DNA of 64,000 bases from Candidatus Enterococcus moelleringii (GTDB lineage Bacteria; Bacillota; Bacilli; Lactobacillales; Enterococcaceae). The notes beneath the pieces are model-generated. The model did not search any database, was not told where the DNA came from, and worked only from the letters and a program-made list of their open reading frames with translations. Numbering within the stretch: the first letter of the stretch is position 1; every line of letters starts with the position of its first letter. A program made the translations under genes and the position numbers. The stretch is from positions 1 through 64,000 of the forward strand of contig NZ_JAFREM010000018.1 of assembly GCF_017377575.1 (NCBI RefSeq), in the 5' to 3' direction. Positions 45,060 through 55,095 of this stretch are shown piece after piece.

Positions 45060-46112
45060 ATGGACTTTACCTACCAACAGAACGAGCTAAAAACGCAAAT
45101 TACTTATGGGGAAACCGTGGCGTCAATGATGCGGGAAAAGGATCTAAGCAATTATCAGATCATCATTTGCGGTAATCAACGCTATTATGATTTATATGCT
45201 GATAAGCTGGCTCAGTTTATACCGAAGTCCAGCCGGCACGATTGGTTCATCACTACCAATAACCATTATTGCAACGACATGAATCATTTTGAAGATTTTA
45301 TCTTCTTCTTGAAGCGATTCTCTCAGCAGGAAAAATTTCTTTTCATTGGTATTGGCAATGAAGGGGTGATGGAATTAACGGCTTTTTTGCATCATGTGTC
45401 TAATTTGACTGCAGAATTATGGCTTTTGCCGGTCTCAATTCGGGCTTTCGCTCAAAGTCTGACTTTTCAACGGCAAATTGTTTTAGCCGGAACGATTCAA
45501 CCAGTAATGGAAATTGATGAAGCACCAGACGGTATTCTCTTTGATCATACGATGGCTGATCAGCAGTCCGAGGGGAAGATGGTGGATTTGCTAAGCTTGA
45601 TTCGTTGCGGAGTGATAAGCGACCATTCCTTTATGCAGCGTCTATACAGCAATTATCCGACCCGCCAGCTTTTGATGCAGCGTTCTTTCTCAGCTTTTAT
45701 CGAACCAATGCTGGGGTATTATCAAGAAAACGGCAAAGCCATCAAGCAATTTGGCAAAAATTTCGAGCTGGCTTTTTACCGGACTGAAAATGGTCATCTC
45801 TTGTCCAACAGTATGAAGAATATGTTCGGCCTGTTATTAGAGCTTTGCTGGAATGTTTATGCAAGAGGTTTGCATTTCAATTTTAAAAATTTTGTGATAT
45901 GGTTGGGTCAATTAGGCTACCCATTAACCCTGCCAGCACCCTTTTCTCTCGGAGAATACGGCCAGCAGGTGATTGCCTTGGCACAGGAAGATCCCTTAGT
46001 TGCTTTGGAATCAGTCGGTATCGTTGGAAAGCTATGTGTCCCGACACAAAAGGAACTTATTCAAACATTCGAAAACTATCAAAATCTTATAGAAGAAATC
46101 AGAGGTACATAA
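45060..46112 (+). CDS. Dehydroquinate synthase-like protein lacking metal ligands
   Basis: A 350-residue protein whose order of segments follows AroB: RYYDLYADKLAQFIP matches the AroB N-terminal Rossmann part, GIGNEGVMELTAF replaces GGGVVGDLAGF, LLPVSIRAFAQS replaces the VPTTLLA-DS segment, and QFGKNFELA replaces NFGHTFGHA. The three metal-ligand positions (Glu of AEVIK, His of NFGHTFGH, His of the later HGEAVAIG) are Ser, Lys and non-His here, and the GGK motif is gone, so synthase activity is very unlikely. ATG 45060 fits the GGCGG site best; 45048/45051 are also in frame. It is followed without gap by the TPR gene. Confidence 0.6.
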   Translation: MDFTYQQNELKTQITYGETVASMMREKDLSNYQIIICGNQRYYDLYADKLAQFIPKSSRHDWFITTNNHYCNDMNHFEDFIFFLKRFSQQEKFLFIGIGNEGVMELTAFLHHVSNLTAELWLLPVSIRAFAQSLTFQRQIVLAGTIQPVMEIDEAPDGILFDHTMADQQSEGKMVDLLSLIRCGVISDHSFMQRLYSNYPTRQLLMQRSFSAFIEPMLGYYQENGKAIKQFGKNFELAFYRTENGHLLSNSMKNMFGLLLELCWNVYARGLHFNFKNFVIWLGQLGYPLTLPAPFSLGEYGQQVIALAQEDPLVALESVGIVGKLCVPTQKELIQTFENYQNLIEEIRGT

Positions 46113-47366
46113 ATGGCAAGTTATAGCGAAAAAATGTTAGCAGCTTTGGAAGCTGAAGATTTAACTGAAGCAAATTTATTATTCGAACAAGCGTTGAAGC
46201 AAGATGAACCGGAAATGTTGGCCAGCTTGGCAGAAGAGCTGCAAGTATTAGGCTTCTTGGAGGAAGCAAAACGCATTTACGGCAAGCTGATCGTTGATTT
46301 TCCGGAAGAGGACAGCTTCTATCTCTATTTAGCTGAAATGGCGATCGAAGATGATGAAATTGATCAAGCTTTTGATTATTTAGAAAAAATTACACCTGAA
46401 AGCGATAATTATGTCCAAAGCTTATTAATCACTGCTGATTTGTATCAAGTACTGGGGATTCCCGAAGTCAGCGAAGCTAAATTACTGCAGGCTAAAAATG
46501 CTGCACCTGAGGAACCATTAATTATTTTTGCTTTAGCAGAGCTGCATTTTTCTAACAACCAACTAGGCGAAGCAATCGATGAATACGCCCAATTGCAAAA
46601 GCAGGGAATCAATGAAGTAGCAACTATTTCTATCAATGAACGTTTAGGGACAGCTTACAGTCTTTTAGGGGGCTTTGAAGAATCGTTACCGTTTCTAGAA
46701 CAAGCCTTAGAAGAAGACCGGACAGCCGATCGTTTATTTCAAATCGGCTTTACCTATTACCAGCTGCATGACTACCAACGGGCAATGATCTATTTGCAGG
46801 AAGTTATCGCGCTAGAACCGACTTATCAAAGTGCTTACTACTACTTAGCTGATGCAATGAAGGAAGAAGAGCTCTTAGAGGAAGCCTTCGAAACTGCAGA
46901 AGAAGGCATCAAGGAAAATCCCTTCCAAGTGGACCTGCTGCATTTAGCCTCTGAAGTTGCCTATCGTCTAAAAGATAGCAATAAGGCAGAAGAATTACTG
47001 CTGCAGGCTTTAGAGCTAGGTGAAAAGACCGACGAAACTTTGTTAACCTTAAGCAACCTTTACTTAAATGAAGATCAGCCGGAAAAAGCCATTGAAATGG
47101 TAGAGAAAATGGATGAGCAGGACAATCCATATGGAGAATGGAACTTAGGACAGGCCTATAATGAAATAGAAGAGTTTGCGCAAGCAAGACAGCATTACCA
47201 ACAAGCTTACGCGCAGCTTTCCCACGAACCAGAGTTTCTGAAGGAATACGGCATCTTCTTACGGGAAGACGGTTTGGCCGAGCAAGCCAAGCAAGTGCTG
47301 TCAGCTTATTTACAGCTTGAACCAGGTGATTTAGAAGCAGCGTCGTTATTGGAGGACTTACTATAA
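46113..47366 (+). CDS. Tetratricopeptide-repeat protein (YpiA-like)
   Basis: A 417-residue soluble, acidic protein made of about ten TPR-type helical pairs (for example YYYLADAMKEEELLEEAFE and EFAQARQHYQQAYAQL). TPR arrays hold protein partners. In Bacillus and Listeria the TPR gene ypiA directly precedes ypiB/reoY, as here, and the order suggests partnership with ReoY. The start abuts the previous stop. There is no signal peptide. Confidence 0.82.
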   Translation: MASYSEKMLAALEAEDLTEANLLFEQALKQDEPEMLASLAEELQVLGFLEEAKRIYGKLIVDFPEEDSFYLYLAEMAIEDDEIDQAFDYLEKITPESDNYVQSLLITADLYQVLGIPEVSEAKLLQAKNAAPEEPLIIFALAELHFSNNQLGEAIDEYAQLQKQGINEVATISINERLGTAYSLLGGFEESLPFLEQALEEDRTADRLFQIGFTYYQLHDYQRAMIYLQEVIALEPTYQSAYYYLADAMKEEELLEEAFETAEEGIKENPFQVDLLHLASEVAYRLKDSNKAEELLLQALELGEKTDETLLTLSNLYLNEDQPEKAIEMVEKMDEQDNPYGEWNLGQAYNEIEEFAQARQHYQQAYAQLSHEPEFLKEYGIFLREDGLAEQAKQVLSAYLQLEPGDLEAASLLEDLL

Positions 47367-47378
47367 AGGGGTGGTTAG

Positions 47379-47939
47379 ATGATTGATGTAGCTGAAAAAA
47401 GAGAATTCCTTGTTTGGTTAATCAACAACGTTTCTTTCAGACGCCGTGAAGTTATTTGGATTTTGAACTATTTAATCAATCACGAGTCGATTTTAAAAAA
47501 TGTTCACATCGTCGAGAATGCCAACCTCACCAAGCGCGGCCTAGTCATTCGCGATATTACACAAGATGAGGAACCCATGACCTTGTATGTTCAGGGGCAA
47601 TCTTTTGCTAACAGTGACCAAATTTTCCACGAAATTCGGTTGCACTGGCAACAGCCTTTGTATCTAGAATGTATTTTTCCTAATTCTTGGCAAAATGAAC
47701 AATATTTATCGGTGCTGGAAGATAACCCCGTGGCCTCATGGAACGATTCAGTCAGTGAAGAAATTATTCGTGAAGTGGAAGAGCACATTGCCCGGGAAGA
47801 AAAAGAAGCCAAACTGAATTTGTTGACTCATCAAATCAATCAAGCACTGGAGAATGGTGACAAAGAGGCCTTTTTAGAATTATCCGACGAAATCAATCGC
47901 TTGAAGTTAGTCATTTGCGAAGATGAATTAACCAAATAA
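47379..47939 (+). CDS. reoY: ReoY-family protein (YpiB, UPF0302)
   Basis: A 186-residue protein with the UPF0302/YpiB start ([27 protein letters not shown]) and a C-terminal helical IDEAL-like part (about 150-180, [17 protein letters not shown]). In Listeria ReoY acts with ReoM and ClpCP to control degradation of MurA, the first enzyme of peptidoglycan synthesis. It lies 12 bases after the TPR gene. Confidence 0.88.
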   Translation: MIDVAEKREFLVWLINNVSFRRREVIWILNYLINHESILKNVHIVENANLTKRGLVIRDITQDEEPMTLYVQGQSFANSDQIFHEIRLHWQQPLYLECIFPNSWQNEQYLSVLEDNPVASWNDSVSEEIIREVEEHIAREEKEAKLNLLTHQINQALENGDKEAFLELSDEINRLKLVICEDELTK

Positions 47940-47983
47940 AAAAGAATGGAAAAAGTGAAAAAACCACTCTTTCCATTCTTTTT
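47940..47983. terminator. Bidirectional terminator
   Basis: AAAAGAATGGAAA pairs with TTTCCATTCTTTT, with an inner AGTG/CACT stem; A's and T's on the two sides suit both convergent genes. Confidence 0.85.
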
Positions 47984-48011
47984 TGCTGTGTTCAGGTTTT
48001 TACAGTTATTC

Positions 48012-48902
48012 TTAATTCCCTTTTTTCAAGAAAAACTTTCTGCGCTGGGGCTTCATATAAGTAAAGCCTTCACCGGCTACATCATGAACATTAGTAATCG
48101 AGATAAAGGCATGCTCGTCCACTGTATGGATAATTTTCTTTACTTCATTTAGTTCCTGCTGAGACACAATGATATAAACGATTTTCTTCACTTCAGAAGA
48201 GAAGCCGCCTTCTCCGTGAAAATAAGTGACACCTCGTTCTAAATGCTCCATTAATAATGCTGCAATGGCTTCGCTTTGATTAGAGATAATCATCACGCCT
48301 TTTGCTGCGTAACCGCCGGAAGCAAGAACATCTACCACCTTGCTAAAGACAAAAGAAACAATCAGTGTGTACATCATGCGTTTCAAATCAAGATAACTCA
48401 AGGAAAGCAGTAAAACGATGGCATCAAAAATAAGCAGGGACTTTCCCATGGTAAAACCATTTTTTTGCTCCAAAATACGAGCGATGACATCGGCACCACC
48501 CGTGGTTCCCCCATAACGATAGACTAAGCCGCTGCCGAAACCAGCAAACAAGCCGGCAAGTATCGAAACGATAAAGAGATCGTGATCTAGATTGATCGCA
48601 AACGGCACCCGTTGCCAGATCCATAAAAAGGCTGAAAGGCTGACCGTTCCTAAAATAGTATAGTAAAATGAGCGTTTTCCTAAAACTCTCCCACCGATCA
48701 AAATCAGCGGAATATTGATAATTAAAGTTGTGTAAGCCGGGTCAACGCCAAATAGAGCACGAATAATCAGGGTAATCCCAGTTACGCCGCCTTCGGCCAA
48801 ATGATTGGCAATATTCAAATAGACTAGTCCGAATGCATAAATAGCAGTCCCAAAAACAATAAAAAAGATTTCCTTTGCGCGTGTTGCAGTAGTTGTTTTC
48901 AT
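48012..48902 (-). CDS. YitT-family membrane protein
   Basis: A 296-residue protein with five or six membrane segments in the first two thirds (GLVYRYGGTTGGADVIARIL is the family mark) and a C-terminal cytoplasmic DUF2179 domain (about 215-290). The transported or sensed molecule is unknown. ATG 48902 follows AAAGGAGGGGCTT; a start 21 bases upstream lacks a site. Monocistronic. Confidence 0.85.
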   Translation of the reverse strand: MKTTTATRAKEIFFIVFGTAIYAFGLVYLNIANHLAEGGVTGITLIIRALFGVDPAYTTLIINIPLILIGGRVLGKRSFYYTILGTVSLSAFLWIWQRVPFAINLDHDLFIVSILAGLFAGFGSGLVYRYGGTTGGADVIARILEQKNGFTMGKSLLIFDAIVLLLSLSYLDLKRMMYTLIVSFVFSKVVDVLASGGYAAKGVMIISNQSEAIAALLMEHLERGVTYFHGEGGFSSEVKKIVYIIVSQQELNEVKKIIHTVDEHAFISITNVHDVAGEGFTYMKPQRRKFFLKKGN

Positions 48903-48932
48903 AAGCCCCTCCTTTGATGACACTCCTCAATC

Positions 48933-48961
48933 AACATATCATGAAAGGCAATTTCTTACAA
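48933..48961 (-). promoter_or_regulatory. YitT gene promoter
   Basis: On the minus strand TTGTAA (48956-48961), 17 bases, TATGTT (48933-48938). Confidence 0.55.
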
Positions 48962-49015
48962 CAACTTGATAGGAAACAAAGGGCTTTTTTGTTAAGATAG
49001 AATGGAGGTGGTTTG

Positions 49016-49360
49016 ATGGAAGAAAAAACATTAGCAGCAATGCAAAAAGAAGTGGATACGTATATCCAACAATTCAAAGCCGGTTATTTTTCACCCTTGG
49101 CTCAAATGGCTCGCTTAACCGAAGAAGTCGGAGAGCTGGCTCGGGAAGTCAACCATCATTATGGTGAAAAACCAAAAAAAGCCGAAGAAGAACCTAAAAC
49201 TGTAGCTGAAGAGCTGGGGGATGTTTTATTTGTCACCCTAATTATGGCTAACTCAATGGATATAGATCTGACGAAGGTCTTTAATCAAAATATGGAAAAA
49301 TTTAATCAACGGGATCGTTTTCGTTTTGAACGTAAAGATGGCAAAGGGGCGGAAGAATGA
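49016..49360 (+). CDS. MazG-like nucleotide pyrophosphohydrolase
   Basis: A 114-residue all-helical enzyme of the MazG/dUTPase-like superfamily: RLTEEVGELAREVNHHYGE (EEVGE, first metal-binding pair) and EELGDVLFVTLIMAN (E-x2-D). It hydrolyses nucleotides, probably non-canonical ones. The ATG follows GGAGGTGGTTTG; an extended -10 (TGTTAAGAT) is about 20 bases upstream. The stop overlaps cca (ATGA). Confidence 0.85.
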   Translation: MEEKTLAAMQKEVDTYIQQFKAGYFSPLAQMARLTEEVGELAREVNHHYGEKPKKAEEEPKTVAEELGDVLFVTLIMANSMDIDLTKVFNQNMEKFNQRDRFRFERKDGKGAEE

Positions 49361-50577
49361 AGCTAGATGCATTACCAATTGAATTTCAAGGAGCGATGCC
49401 GGTTTTGCGTGATCTTCAGGTGGCAGGCTATGAAGCCTATTATGTCGGCGGAAGCGTCCGTGATATTTTACTGAATAAGCCAATTCACGATGTGGATATC
49501 GCCACCAGTGCTTTTCCAGCCGAGATCAAGCAGCTGTTTCGCCGAACAATTGATATAGGTATCGATCATGGTACTGTGATGGTAATCACTGATGATGCTA
49601 CCTATGAAGTAACAACCTTTCGAACAGAGTCTACTTATCAGGACTATCGCCGACCGGACCATGTGGAATTTGTGCGTTCCTTAAAGGAAGATTTAAAACG
49701 CCGCGATTTTACTATTAATGCGCTGGCAGTGGGGATTGATGGAGAAGTCATTGATTTGTTTGATGGTCTCAGCGATTTAAGAGCCATGAAATTACGCGCG
49801 GTGGGCAATCCTTATGAACGATTTCATGAAGACGCCCTGCGAATGATGCGCGGGTTACGCTTCATTAGTCAGCTGGGCTTCACCTTAGATCCAGAAACCT
49901 TTGAGGCCATTCGGGAATATCATTCGCTGCTGGCAAAAATTTCGGTGGAACGAATTAATGTCGAATTTGTTAAGCTGCTGATGGGCTCCTCCCGCCAAGC
50001 AGGAATCAAAACCTTTGTTGAGTCCGAATGCTATATTTATTGCCCGGGATTAAGTGAACACGGAGAAGCGCTTTTGCGTTTTGCGGACTTAATTGGGCCG
50101 GCGATACCTACGGAGTGCCAAGCCTGGACCTTGCTAGTTTCTATGTTGGGACTTGAACCAGAACAAATCAGACCCTTCATGAAGGAATGGAAATGCTCCA
50201 ATCAATTAATCAAGGAAGTTAGTCAAATGGTTCCTGCTCTGGCTTTACGCCGTACCCAAGACTGGGACAACTGGCAATTGTATCAACTAGGGCGTGAACT
50301 GGCTGTATCGGTGGAGTATTTGATGATTTATTTTGGTGAAAAGCCTAATCAAGCCAAAATCCGGTTGATGTATCAGAATTTACCGATTCATAATTTGCAG
50401 GAATTAGCACTTAAGGGCAATGACTTGATTCAGCAGTTCGATTATCCTAAAGGTCCATGGATAAATGCGGTCTTGCGGGCGATGGAAAAAGCAGTAATTG
50501 AGAAAGAACTAGCTAATACCCAAGAGAGTCTGCTAGCTTTTGCTCATAAATTTATGGAGGAGGAGTACCATGACTAA
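49357..50577 (+). CDS. cca: CCA-adding tRNA nucleotidyltransferase
   Basis: A 406-residue class II nucleotidyltransferase with YYVGGSVRDILLNKPIHDVDIATSA (GGSVRD and the DxD metal pair), RRDFTINALAV, and the ERFHEDALRMMRGLR neck, followed by the helical tail. It adds or repairs the tRNA 3' CCA end. Overlaps mazG by four bases and the thioesterase by eight. Confidence 0.95.
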   Translation: MKLDALPIEFQGAMPVLRDLQVAGYEAYYVGGSVRDILLNKPIHDVDIATSAFPAEIKQLFRRTIDIGIDHGTVMVITDDATYEVTTFRTESTYQDYRRPDHVEFVRSLKEDLKRRDFTINALAVGIDGEVIDLFDGLSDLRAMKLRAVGNPYERFHEDALRMMRGLRFISQLGFTLDPETFEAIREYHSLLAKISVERINVEFVKLLMGSSRQAGIKTFVESECYIYCPGLSEHGEALLRFADLIGPAIPTECQAWTLLVSMLGLEPEQIRPFMKEWKCSNQLIKEVSQMVPALALRRTQDWDNWQLYQLGRELAVSVEYLMIYFGEKPNQAKIRLMYQNLPIHNLQELALKGNDLIQQFDYPKGPWINAVLRAMEKAVIEKELANTQESLLAFAHKFMEEEYHD

Positions 50578-50947
50578 GTTAATTAAAACCTATCCCGTTG
50601 CTGAGACGGCAACAGCCAAGAATGTCGGTTCAGGAGATTTAGCGGTGCTGGCGACTCCAGCTTTATTGGCGATGATGGAAAATTGTGCTAAAGAATTGCT
50701 GCAGCCGCAATTGACATCTGAAGAAACAAGCGTGGGATTTTCAGTTGAAATGAAACACTATGCGCCTTCACCTGTGGGAGCCGAAATAGTTGTAACTGCT
50801 ACTATTACAAAACAAGAAAATAAAAAGGTTGAGTTTCTGATTGAAGTTTACGAAGAAGATCAGCTGATTGGGAAAGCGGCCCATACTCGAGTCATCGTCA
50901 ATAATGAACAATTCATGAGAAAAATGAAGGAAAATCACAATAAGTGA
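50570..50947 (+). CDS. Hot-dog thioesterase family protein (FlK-like)
   Basis: A 125-residue hot-dog-fold protein with ATPALLAMMENCAKELL (helix containing Glu) and VGFSVEMKHYAPSPVGAEI, the pattern of small acyl-CoA thioesterases related to fluoroacetyl-CoA thioesterase. The ATG at 50570 follows GGAGGAGGAGTACC and overlaps the end of cca, so the two are coupled. The substrate is unknown. Confidence 0.75.
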   Translation: MTKLIKTYPVAETATAKNVGSGDLAVLATPALLAMMENCAKELLQPQLTSEETSVGFSVEMKHYAPSPVGAEIVVTATITKQENKKVEFLIEVYEEDQLIGKAAHTRVIVNNEQFMRKMKENHNK

Positions 50948-51006
50948 CCGTTTGCCGATATGTATGATAAAATTAAATTATACTAATTATTGTTAGGAGA
51001 ATGACT

Positions 51007-51459
51007 ATGGCTAGAGAAATGACAGCACTAAAATTTTATTTCCGTAATGGAGAAACTTGGACGATCGAGCGTCGATATATTGGAGACCTATGGATTAAGC
51101 AAGTTACCACCAGCTTCGGCCGAATCAACGGCAGCGAATTCGTGGAAATTCACCCATGTGCCGGCTTTAAGATTGAGATTTATCAAGAAGGTGACCACGT
51201 ACAGACTGCCGATATTAACTTAGGCGGATTAGAAATGGGTATGTTCGATCGCGCTAAAAAGTTTGAAGATATCGAACGGATGGAAATTATTTATCGCAGC
51301 GGTCATCCTGATTCAGTTTACTTCCCTTACAAGGATAAAGACACCGATGGATTGGACAATATTTACCAATCAACTAAAGAGTCAGAAAAAACTAAGAGCC
51401 TATACATTGTAATCGACCCTGAAAAATCAGTCGAAGACGTATACGGCGATCGCTTCTAA
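51007..51459 (+). CDS. Conserved protein of unknown function
   Basis: A 150-residue soluble protein rich in beta strands (LKFYFRNGETWTIERRYIGD, FVEIHPCAGFKIEIY) without signal peptide or membrane segment. The ATG at 51007 lies about 6 bases after TTAGGAGA; the ATG at 51001 is too close. It stands alone with its own terminator. I do not recognise the family with confidence. Confidence 0.65.
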   Translation: MAREMTALKFYFRNGETWTIERRYIGDLWIKQVTTSFGRINGSEFVEIHPCAGFKIEIYQEGDHVQTADINLGGLEMGMFDRAKKFEDIERMEIIYRSGHPDSVYFPYKDKDTDGLDNIYQSTKESEKTKSLYIVIDPEKSVEDVYGDRF

Positions 51460-51474
51460 ACAGATTAAAACACT

Positions 51475-51512
51475 AAAAAAAGCTAAATGGCTAAAACCAT
51501 TTAGCTTTTTTT
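51475..51512 (+). terminator. Terminator
   Basis: AAAGCTAAATGG pairs perfectly with CCATTTAGCTTT (loop CTAAAA), flanked by A's and followed by T's. Confidence 0.9.
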
Positions 51513-51636
51513 GCGGGTTTAAGCAGGCTTTTTTACCGAGGGATTATTGAAGAAAAGTGCTAAAGGATACAGAAGCATTCCTTTGACGCTCTTTTTTTGT
51601 TACAATAGCCAAAGAGAAAAATTGAGGATGATTCGG

Positions 51637-53523
51637 ATGAAAGAACTAAAAGTAACCGATTTATACAAAACGTTTGGTGATAAAACTTTATTTGACCGTA
51701 TTTCTTTTCTGATCCATGAAAAGGATCGGATTGGTTTGATTGGGGTTAATGGTACCGGAAAAAGCAGCCTGTTGAATATTTTAGCAGGTCTGGACAGCGG
51801 GGATGGCGATGTTTCAGCGATTGAAAAAGCCAGCGACTATCGTATCAGCTTTTTAGCTCAGGAGCAGACCTTTGATCCGGAAATGACGGTACTGGATGCA
51901 GTATTTATGGGCGATAATCCCTTAATGCAAACTGTACGAGCCTACGAACAAGCGTTGATGAAGTTAAATGAAAATACCTTAGATAACACCTTGCAGGAGC
52001 GTTTTGCAAAAGCTGAAGAAGCTATGAACGAACAGAATGCCTGGAATGCTGACAGCGAAGCTAAAGCTATTTTAAACAAGCTGGGGATCGATACACTGGA
52101 TAAGCAGATTAAGGAGCTATCTGGGGGACAGATCAAACGGGTTGGATTGGCCCAAGTCTTAATTGATGCACCGGATTTGCTGCTGTTGGACGAACCGACC
52201 AACCACCTAGATTACGAAGCGATTCAATGGTTGGAGAACTACTTAAAGAATTATCAGGGTGCTTTACTGATGGTTACTCACGATCGTTACTTTTTGGATC
52301 GGGTAGCGAATCGAATTTTCGAGCTTTCATTTGGCAAGCTGTATGAGTATCAAGGAAACTATGAAGCTTACGTGATGGAGAAGGCCGAAAGAGACCGGGT
52401 GGCTCAGGAGCAAGAAGGCAAACGAGCTCAGCTGTATAAACAAGAATTAGCCTGGATGCGTGCTGGAGCCAAGGCCCGCACAACCAAGCAACAGGCACGG
52501 ATTCATCGTTTTGAAGACTTAAAAGAAAATCTGCATCAAGTAAAAACCGACGGCCAAGTAGAAATGAATATTGTTACTACCCGCTTAGGTAAAAAAGTAC
52601 TAGAGTTAAAGGATGCTTCTTACCAAATTGAAGGCAAACAGCTGCTGGATCATTTTGACTTATTGATTCAAGCACGAGAACGCCTGGGTATTACCGGGAA
52701 AAATGGTGCTGGAAAATCAACGCTGCTAAATATTTTAGCGGGTCGAATTACGTTAGACAGCGGTATTTTTGAAATCGGCGAGACGGTTCGTCTAGCTTAC
52801 TACACTCAGCGTAACGAAGAAATGAAGCCTGATCAACGAATGATCGCTTATTTGCAGGAAGTCGCTGAAGAAGTAAAGCAACGTGACGGCAGTCAAATCG
52901 GTGTTGCCGAATTATTAGAGCGTTTCTTATTCCCACGGTTTATGCATGGCACGGTCATCGGAAAATTGTCCGGTGGTGAAAAACGCCGACTTTATTTATT
53001 GAAATTGTTGATTCAACAGCCGAATGTGTTGCTTTTAGATGAACCAACCAATGATTTGGATATTGCTACCTTAACTATTTTAGAGGATTATCTGCTGGAT
53101 TTTCCGGGAGCAGTTATTACGGTATCTCATGACCGCTACTTCTTAGACAAGGTGGCTGAAAAGCTGCTGATTTTCCAAGGAAATGCCGTGATCGACCGCT
53201 ACTTCGGTTCGATCATTGAGTATTTGGAAAAACAAACGCAGCAGGTAAAAGAAGAAAAAGCCGTGAAAACACCAGCTCCAACGAAAGAAAAAACGAAGAA
53301 AAAGAAATTGTCTTACCATGAGAAAAAAGAATGGGAAACGATTGAAGATACTATTGCTGAATTAGAACAAAAAATTGATGATTTGACGGAAGCAATGAAT
53401 CATCAAGGGGACGACTTTACTAAGCTGCAGGAATTGCAGCAGGGCATTAGTGATACGGAACAAGAACTAGAAGACAAAATGGCTCGTTGGGAATATTTAA
53501 GTGAAATTATGGAGGAACAATAA
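51637..53523 (+). CDS. ABC-F family ATPase (Uup/YfmR-like)
   Basis: A 628-residue protein with two ABC ATPase domains (Walker [12 protein letters not shown] and [11 protein letters not shown]; signatures LSGGQ and LSGGE; Walker [13 protein letters not shown] and [12 protein letters not shown]) joined by a charged linker, and a C-terminal coiled coil (about 545-628). There are no membrane parts; ABC-F proteins act on ribosomes. Length and coiled coil fit Uup/YfmR, implicated in rescue of stalled ribosomes. ATG 51637 follows TTGAGGATGATTCGG; an extended -10 (TGTTACAAT, 51598-51606) is just upstream. Confidence 0.88.
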   Translation: MKELKVTDLYKTFGDKTLFDRISFLIHEKDRIGLIGVNGTGKSSLLNILAGLDSGDGDVSAIEKASDYRISFLAQEQTFDPEMTVLDAVFMGDNPLMQTVRAYEQALMKLNENTLDNTLQERFAKAEEAMNEQNAWNADSEAKAILNKLGIDTLDKQIKELSGGQIKRVGLAQVLIDAPDLLLLDEPTNHLDYEAIQWLENYLKNYQGALLMVTHDRYFLDRVANRIFELSFGKLYEYQGNYEAYVMEKAERDRVAQEQEGKRAQLYKQELAWMRAGAKARTTKQQARIHRFEDLKENLHQVKTDGQVEMNIVTTRLGKKVLELKDASYQIEGKQLLDHFDLLIQARERLGITGKNGAGKSTLLNILAGRITLDSGIFEIGETVRLAYYTQRNEEMKPDQRMIAYLQEVAEEVKQRDGSQIGVAELLERFLFPRFMHGTVIGKLSGGEKRRLYLLKLLIQQPNVLLLDEPTNDLDIATLTILEDYLLDFPGAVITVSHDRYFLDKVAEKLLIFQGNAVIDRYFGSIIEYLEKQTQQVKEEKAVKTPAPTKEKTKKKKLSYHEKKEWETIEDTIAELEQKIDDLTEAMNHQGDDFTKLQELQQGISDTEQELEDKMARWEYLSEIMEEQ

Positions 53524-53524
53524 T

Positions 53525-54472
53525 ATGGAACAAGCTTACTTGGATTTAGGAAAAAAATTGCTGACAGAAGGCCATCAAAAGGGCGATCGTACCGGTACCG
53601 GCACCAAGAGTCTATTCGGCTATCAAATGCGCTTTGATTTAAGCGAAGGATTTCCATTACTGACTACTAAAAGAGTTCCTTTCGGTTTAATTAAAAGTGA
53701 GCTTCTTTGGTTCATTAAGGGCGATACCAATATTCGCTATCTTTTACAGCATAACAATCACATCTGGGATGAATGGGCCTTTGAGCGCTATGTTCAATCT
53801 GAAGACTATCAAGGCCCCGATATGACTGATTTTGGACGCCGTGCTTTGCAGGATGAAGACTTTAATCAGCAATACCAAAAAGAGCTGAAGGCTTTTTGTG
53901 AGAAAATTGTCGAAGATGAAGCTTTTGCCGAAAAATATGGGGATTTGGGAAATATCTATGGCTCTCAATGGCGTCATTGGGAAACGAAGGATGGCGGTTT
54001 TATTGATCAGCTAGGAGATGTGATCGAGATGATCAAAACCAACCCTAATTCTCGCCGTTTAATTATTTCAGCTTGGAATCCGGAAGATGTGCCGTCAATG
54101 GCGTTGCCTCCTTGTCATACAATGTTCCAATTTTACGTAAATGACGGCAAATTAAGCTGCCAGTTGTATCAGCGCAGTGCGGATGTCTTTTTAGGCGTTC
54201 CCTTTAATATTGCCAGCTATGCCTTGTTAACGCATTTGATCGCTCATGAAACGAATTTAGCAGTAGGAGATTTCGTACACACTTTGGGAGATGCTCATTT
54301 GTATTCTAATCATGAAGAGCAAATGACTGAACAGTTGAGCCGTACACCAAAAGCTTTCCCTAAACTTTTGCTGAACCAAGACAAGCAATCAGTATTTGAT
54401 TTTGAAATGGAAGACATCAAAATTGAAGGCTACGATCCAGCTCCGGCTATTAAAGCGCCGGTAGCCGTTTAG
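53525..54472 (+). CDS. thyA: Thymidylate synthase ThyA
   Basis: A 315-residue enzyme with the catalytic Cys in [13 protein letters not shown], the folate-site [20 protein letters not shown] segment and the C-terminal APVAV. It makes dTMP from dUMP with methylene-tetrahydrofolate. The length (with the about 50-residue insertion) is that of lactobacilli and staphylococci. The ATG follows TGGAGGAACAATAAT. It is 9 bases before folA, which regenerates its folate. Confidence 0.96.
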   Translation: MEQAYLDLGKKLLTEGHQKGDRTGTGTKSLFGYQMRFDLSEGFPLLTTKRVPFGLIKSELLWFIKGDTNIRYLLQHNNHIWDEWAFERYVQSEDYQGPDMTDFGRRALQDEDFNQQYQKELKAFCEKIVEDEAFAEKYGDLGNIYGSQWRHWETKDGGFIDQLGDVIEMIKTNPNSRRLIISAWNPEDVPSMALPPCHTMFQFYVNDGKLSCQLYQRSADVFLGVPFNIASYALLTHLIAHETNLAVGDFVHTLGDAHLYSNHEEQMTEQLSRTPKAFPKLLLNQDKQSVFDFEMEDIKIEGYDPAPAIKAPVAV

Positions 54473-54481
54473 GAGGAAACT

Positions 54482-54985
54482 ATGCTAATTGCAATTTGGG
54501 CTCAAGATAAAAATGGTTTAATCGGCAAAAATGATCGGCTGCCGTGGCATTTGCCGAACGATTTGCGCTTTTTTAGAGAGAAGACTGTGAATAACACTCT
54601 GGTGATGGGACGAAAAACCTTCGAAGGAATGGGCGGACGTCCATTGCCTAACCGACAAACCATTGTGTTGACTAAAAACACCGCTTATCAGAATGATCAG
54701 GTCCTGGTGATGCATTCGGTAGAAGAAGTCATCGCCCATAGTAAAAAAACAGAAACTATCACTTATATTGCTGGCGGTTCAGCAGTTTATGAAGCCTTTC
54801 TTCCTCATTGCGACGAACTGTACCGAACAGTGATTGATCACAGCTTTGAAGGTGATACGTACTTTCCCGCCGTTGATTGGAACGAGTGGCAATTAGTCCA
54901 ACAAATCGCTGGAACAATGGACGAAAAAAATCAGTATCCTCATGTATTTGAAACTTTTAAGAATAACAAAGACCGAGCCGAATAA
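54482..54985 (+). CDS. folA: Dihydrofolate reductase
   Basis: A 167-residue chromosomal DHFR: IAIWAQDKNGLIGKNDRLPW at the start, the acidic active-site residue in LPNDLRFF, VMGRKTFEGMG for NADPH. It supplies tetrahydrofolate to ThyA encoded just upstream. Target of trimethoprim. The ribosome site AGGAGGAAACT overlaps the thyA stop. Confidence 0.96.
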   Translation: MLIAIWAQDKNGLIGKNDRLPWHLPNDLRFFREKTVNNTLVMGRKTFEGMGGRPLPNRQTIVLTKNTAYQNDQVLVMHSVEEVIAHSKKTETITYIAGGSAVYEAFLPHCDELYRTVIDHSFEGDTYFPAVDWNEWQLVQQIAGTMDEKNQYPHVFETFKNNKDRAE

Positions 54986-55000
54986 GGGTTCGGTTTTTTT
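54972..55000 (+). terminator. folA terminator
   Basis: ACCGAGCC pairs with GGGTTCGGT, then TTTTTT. The folA stop codon lies in the loop. Confidence 0.82.
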
Positions 55001-55095
55001 CAAGATTCTTTAAAATATGTGCTTTATCATGATTTATTTTAAGCTCTCTGATATACTGAGATTAATTTCAAAACGATCTGGAAAGAAGGATAGGA

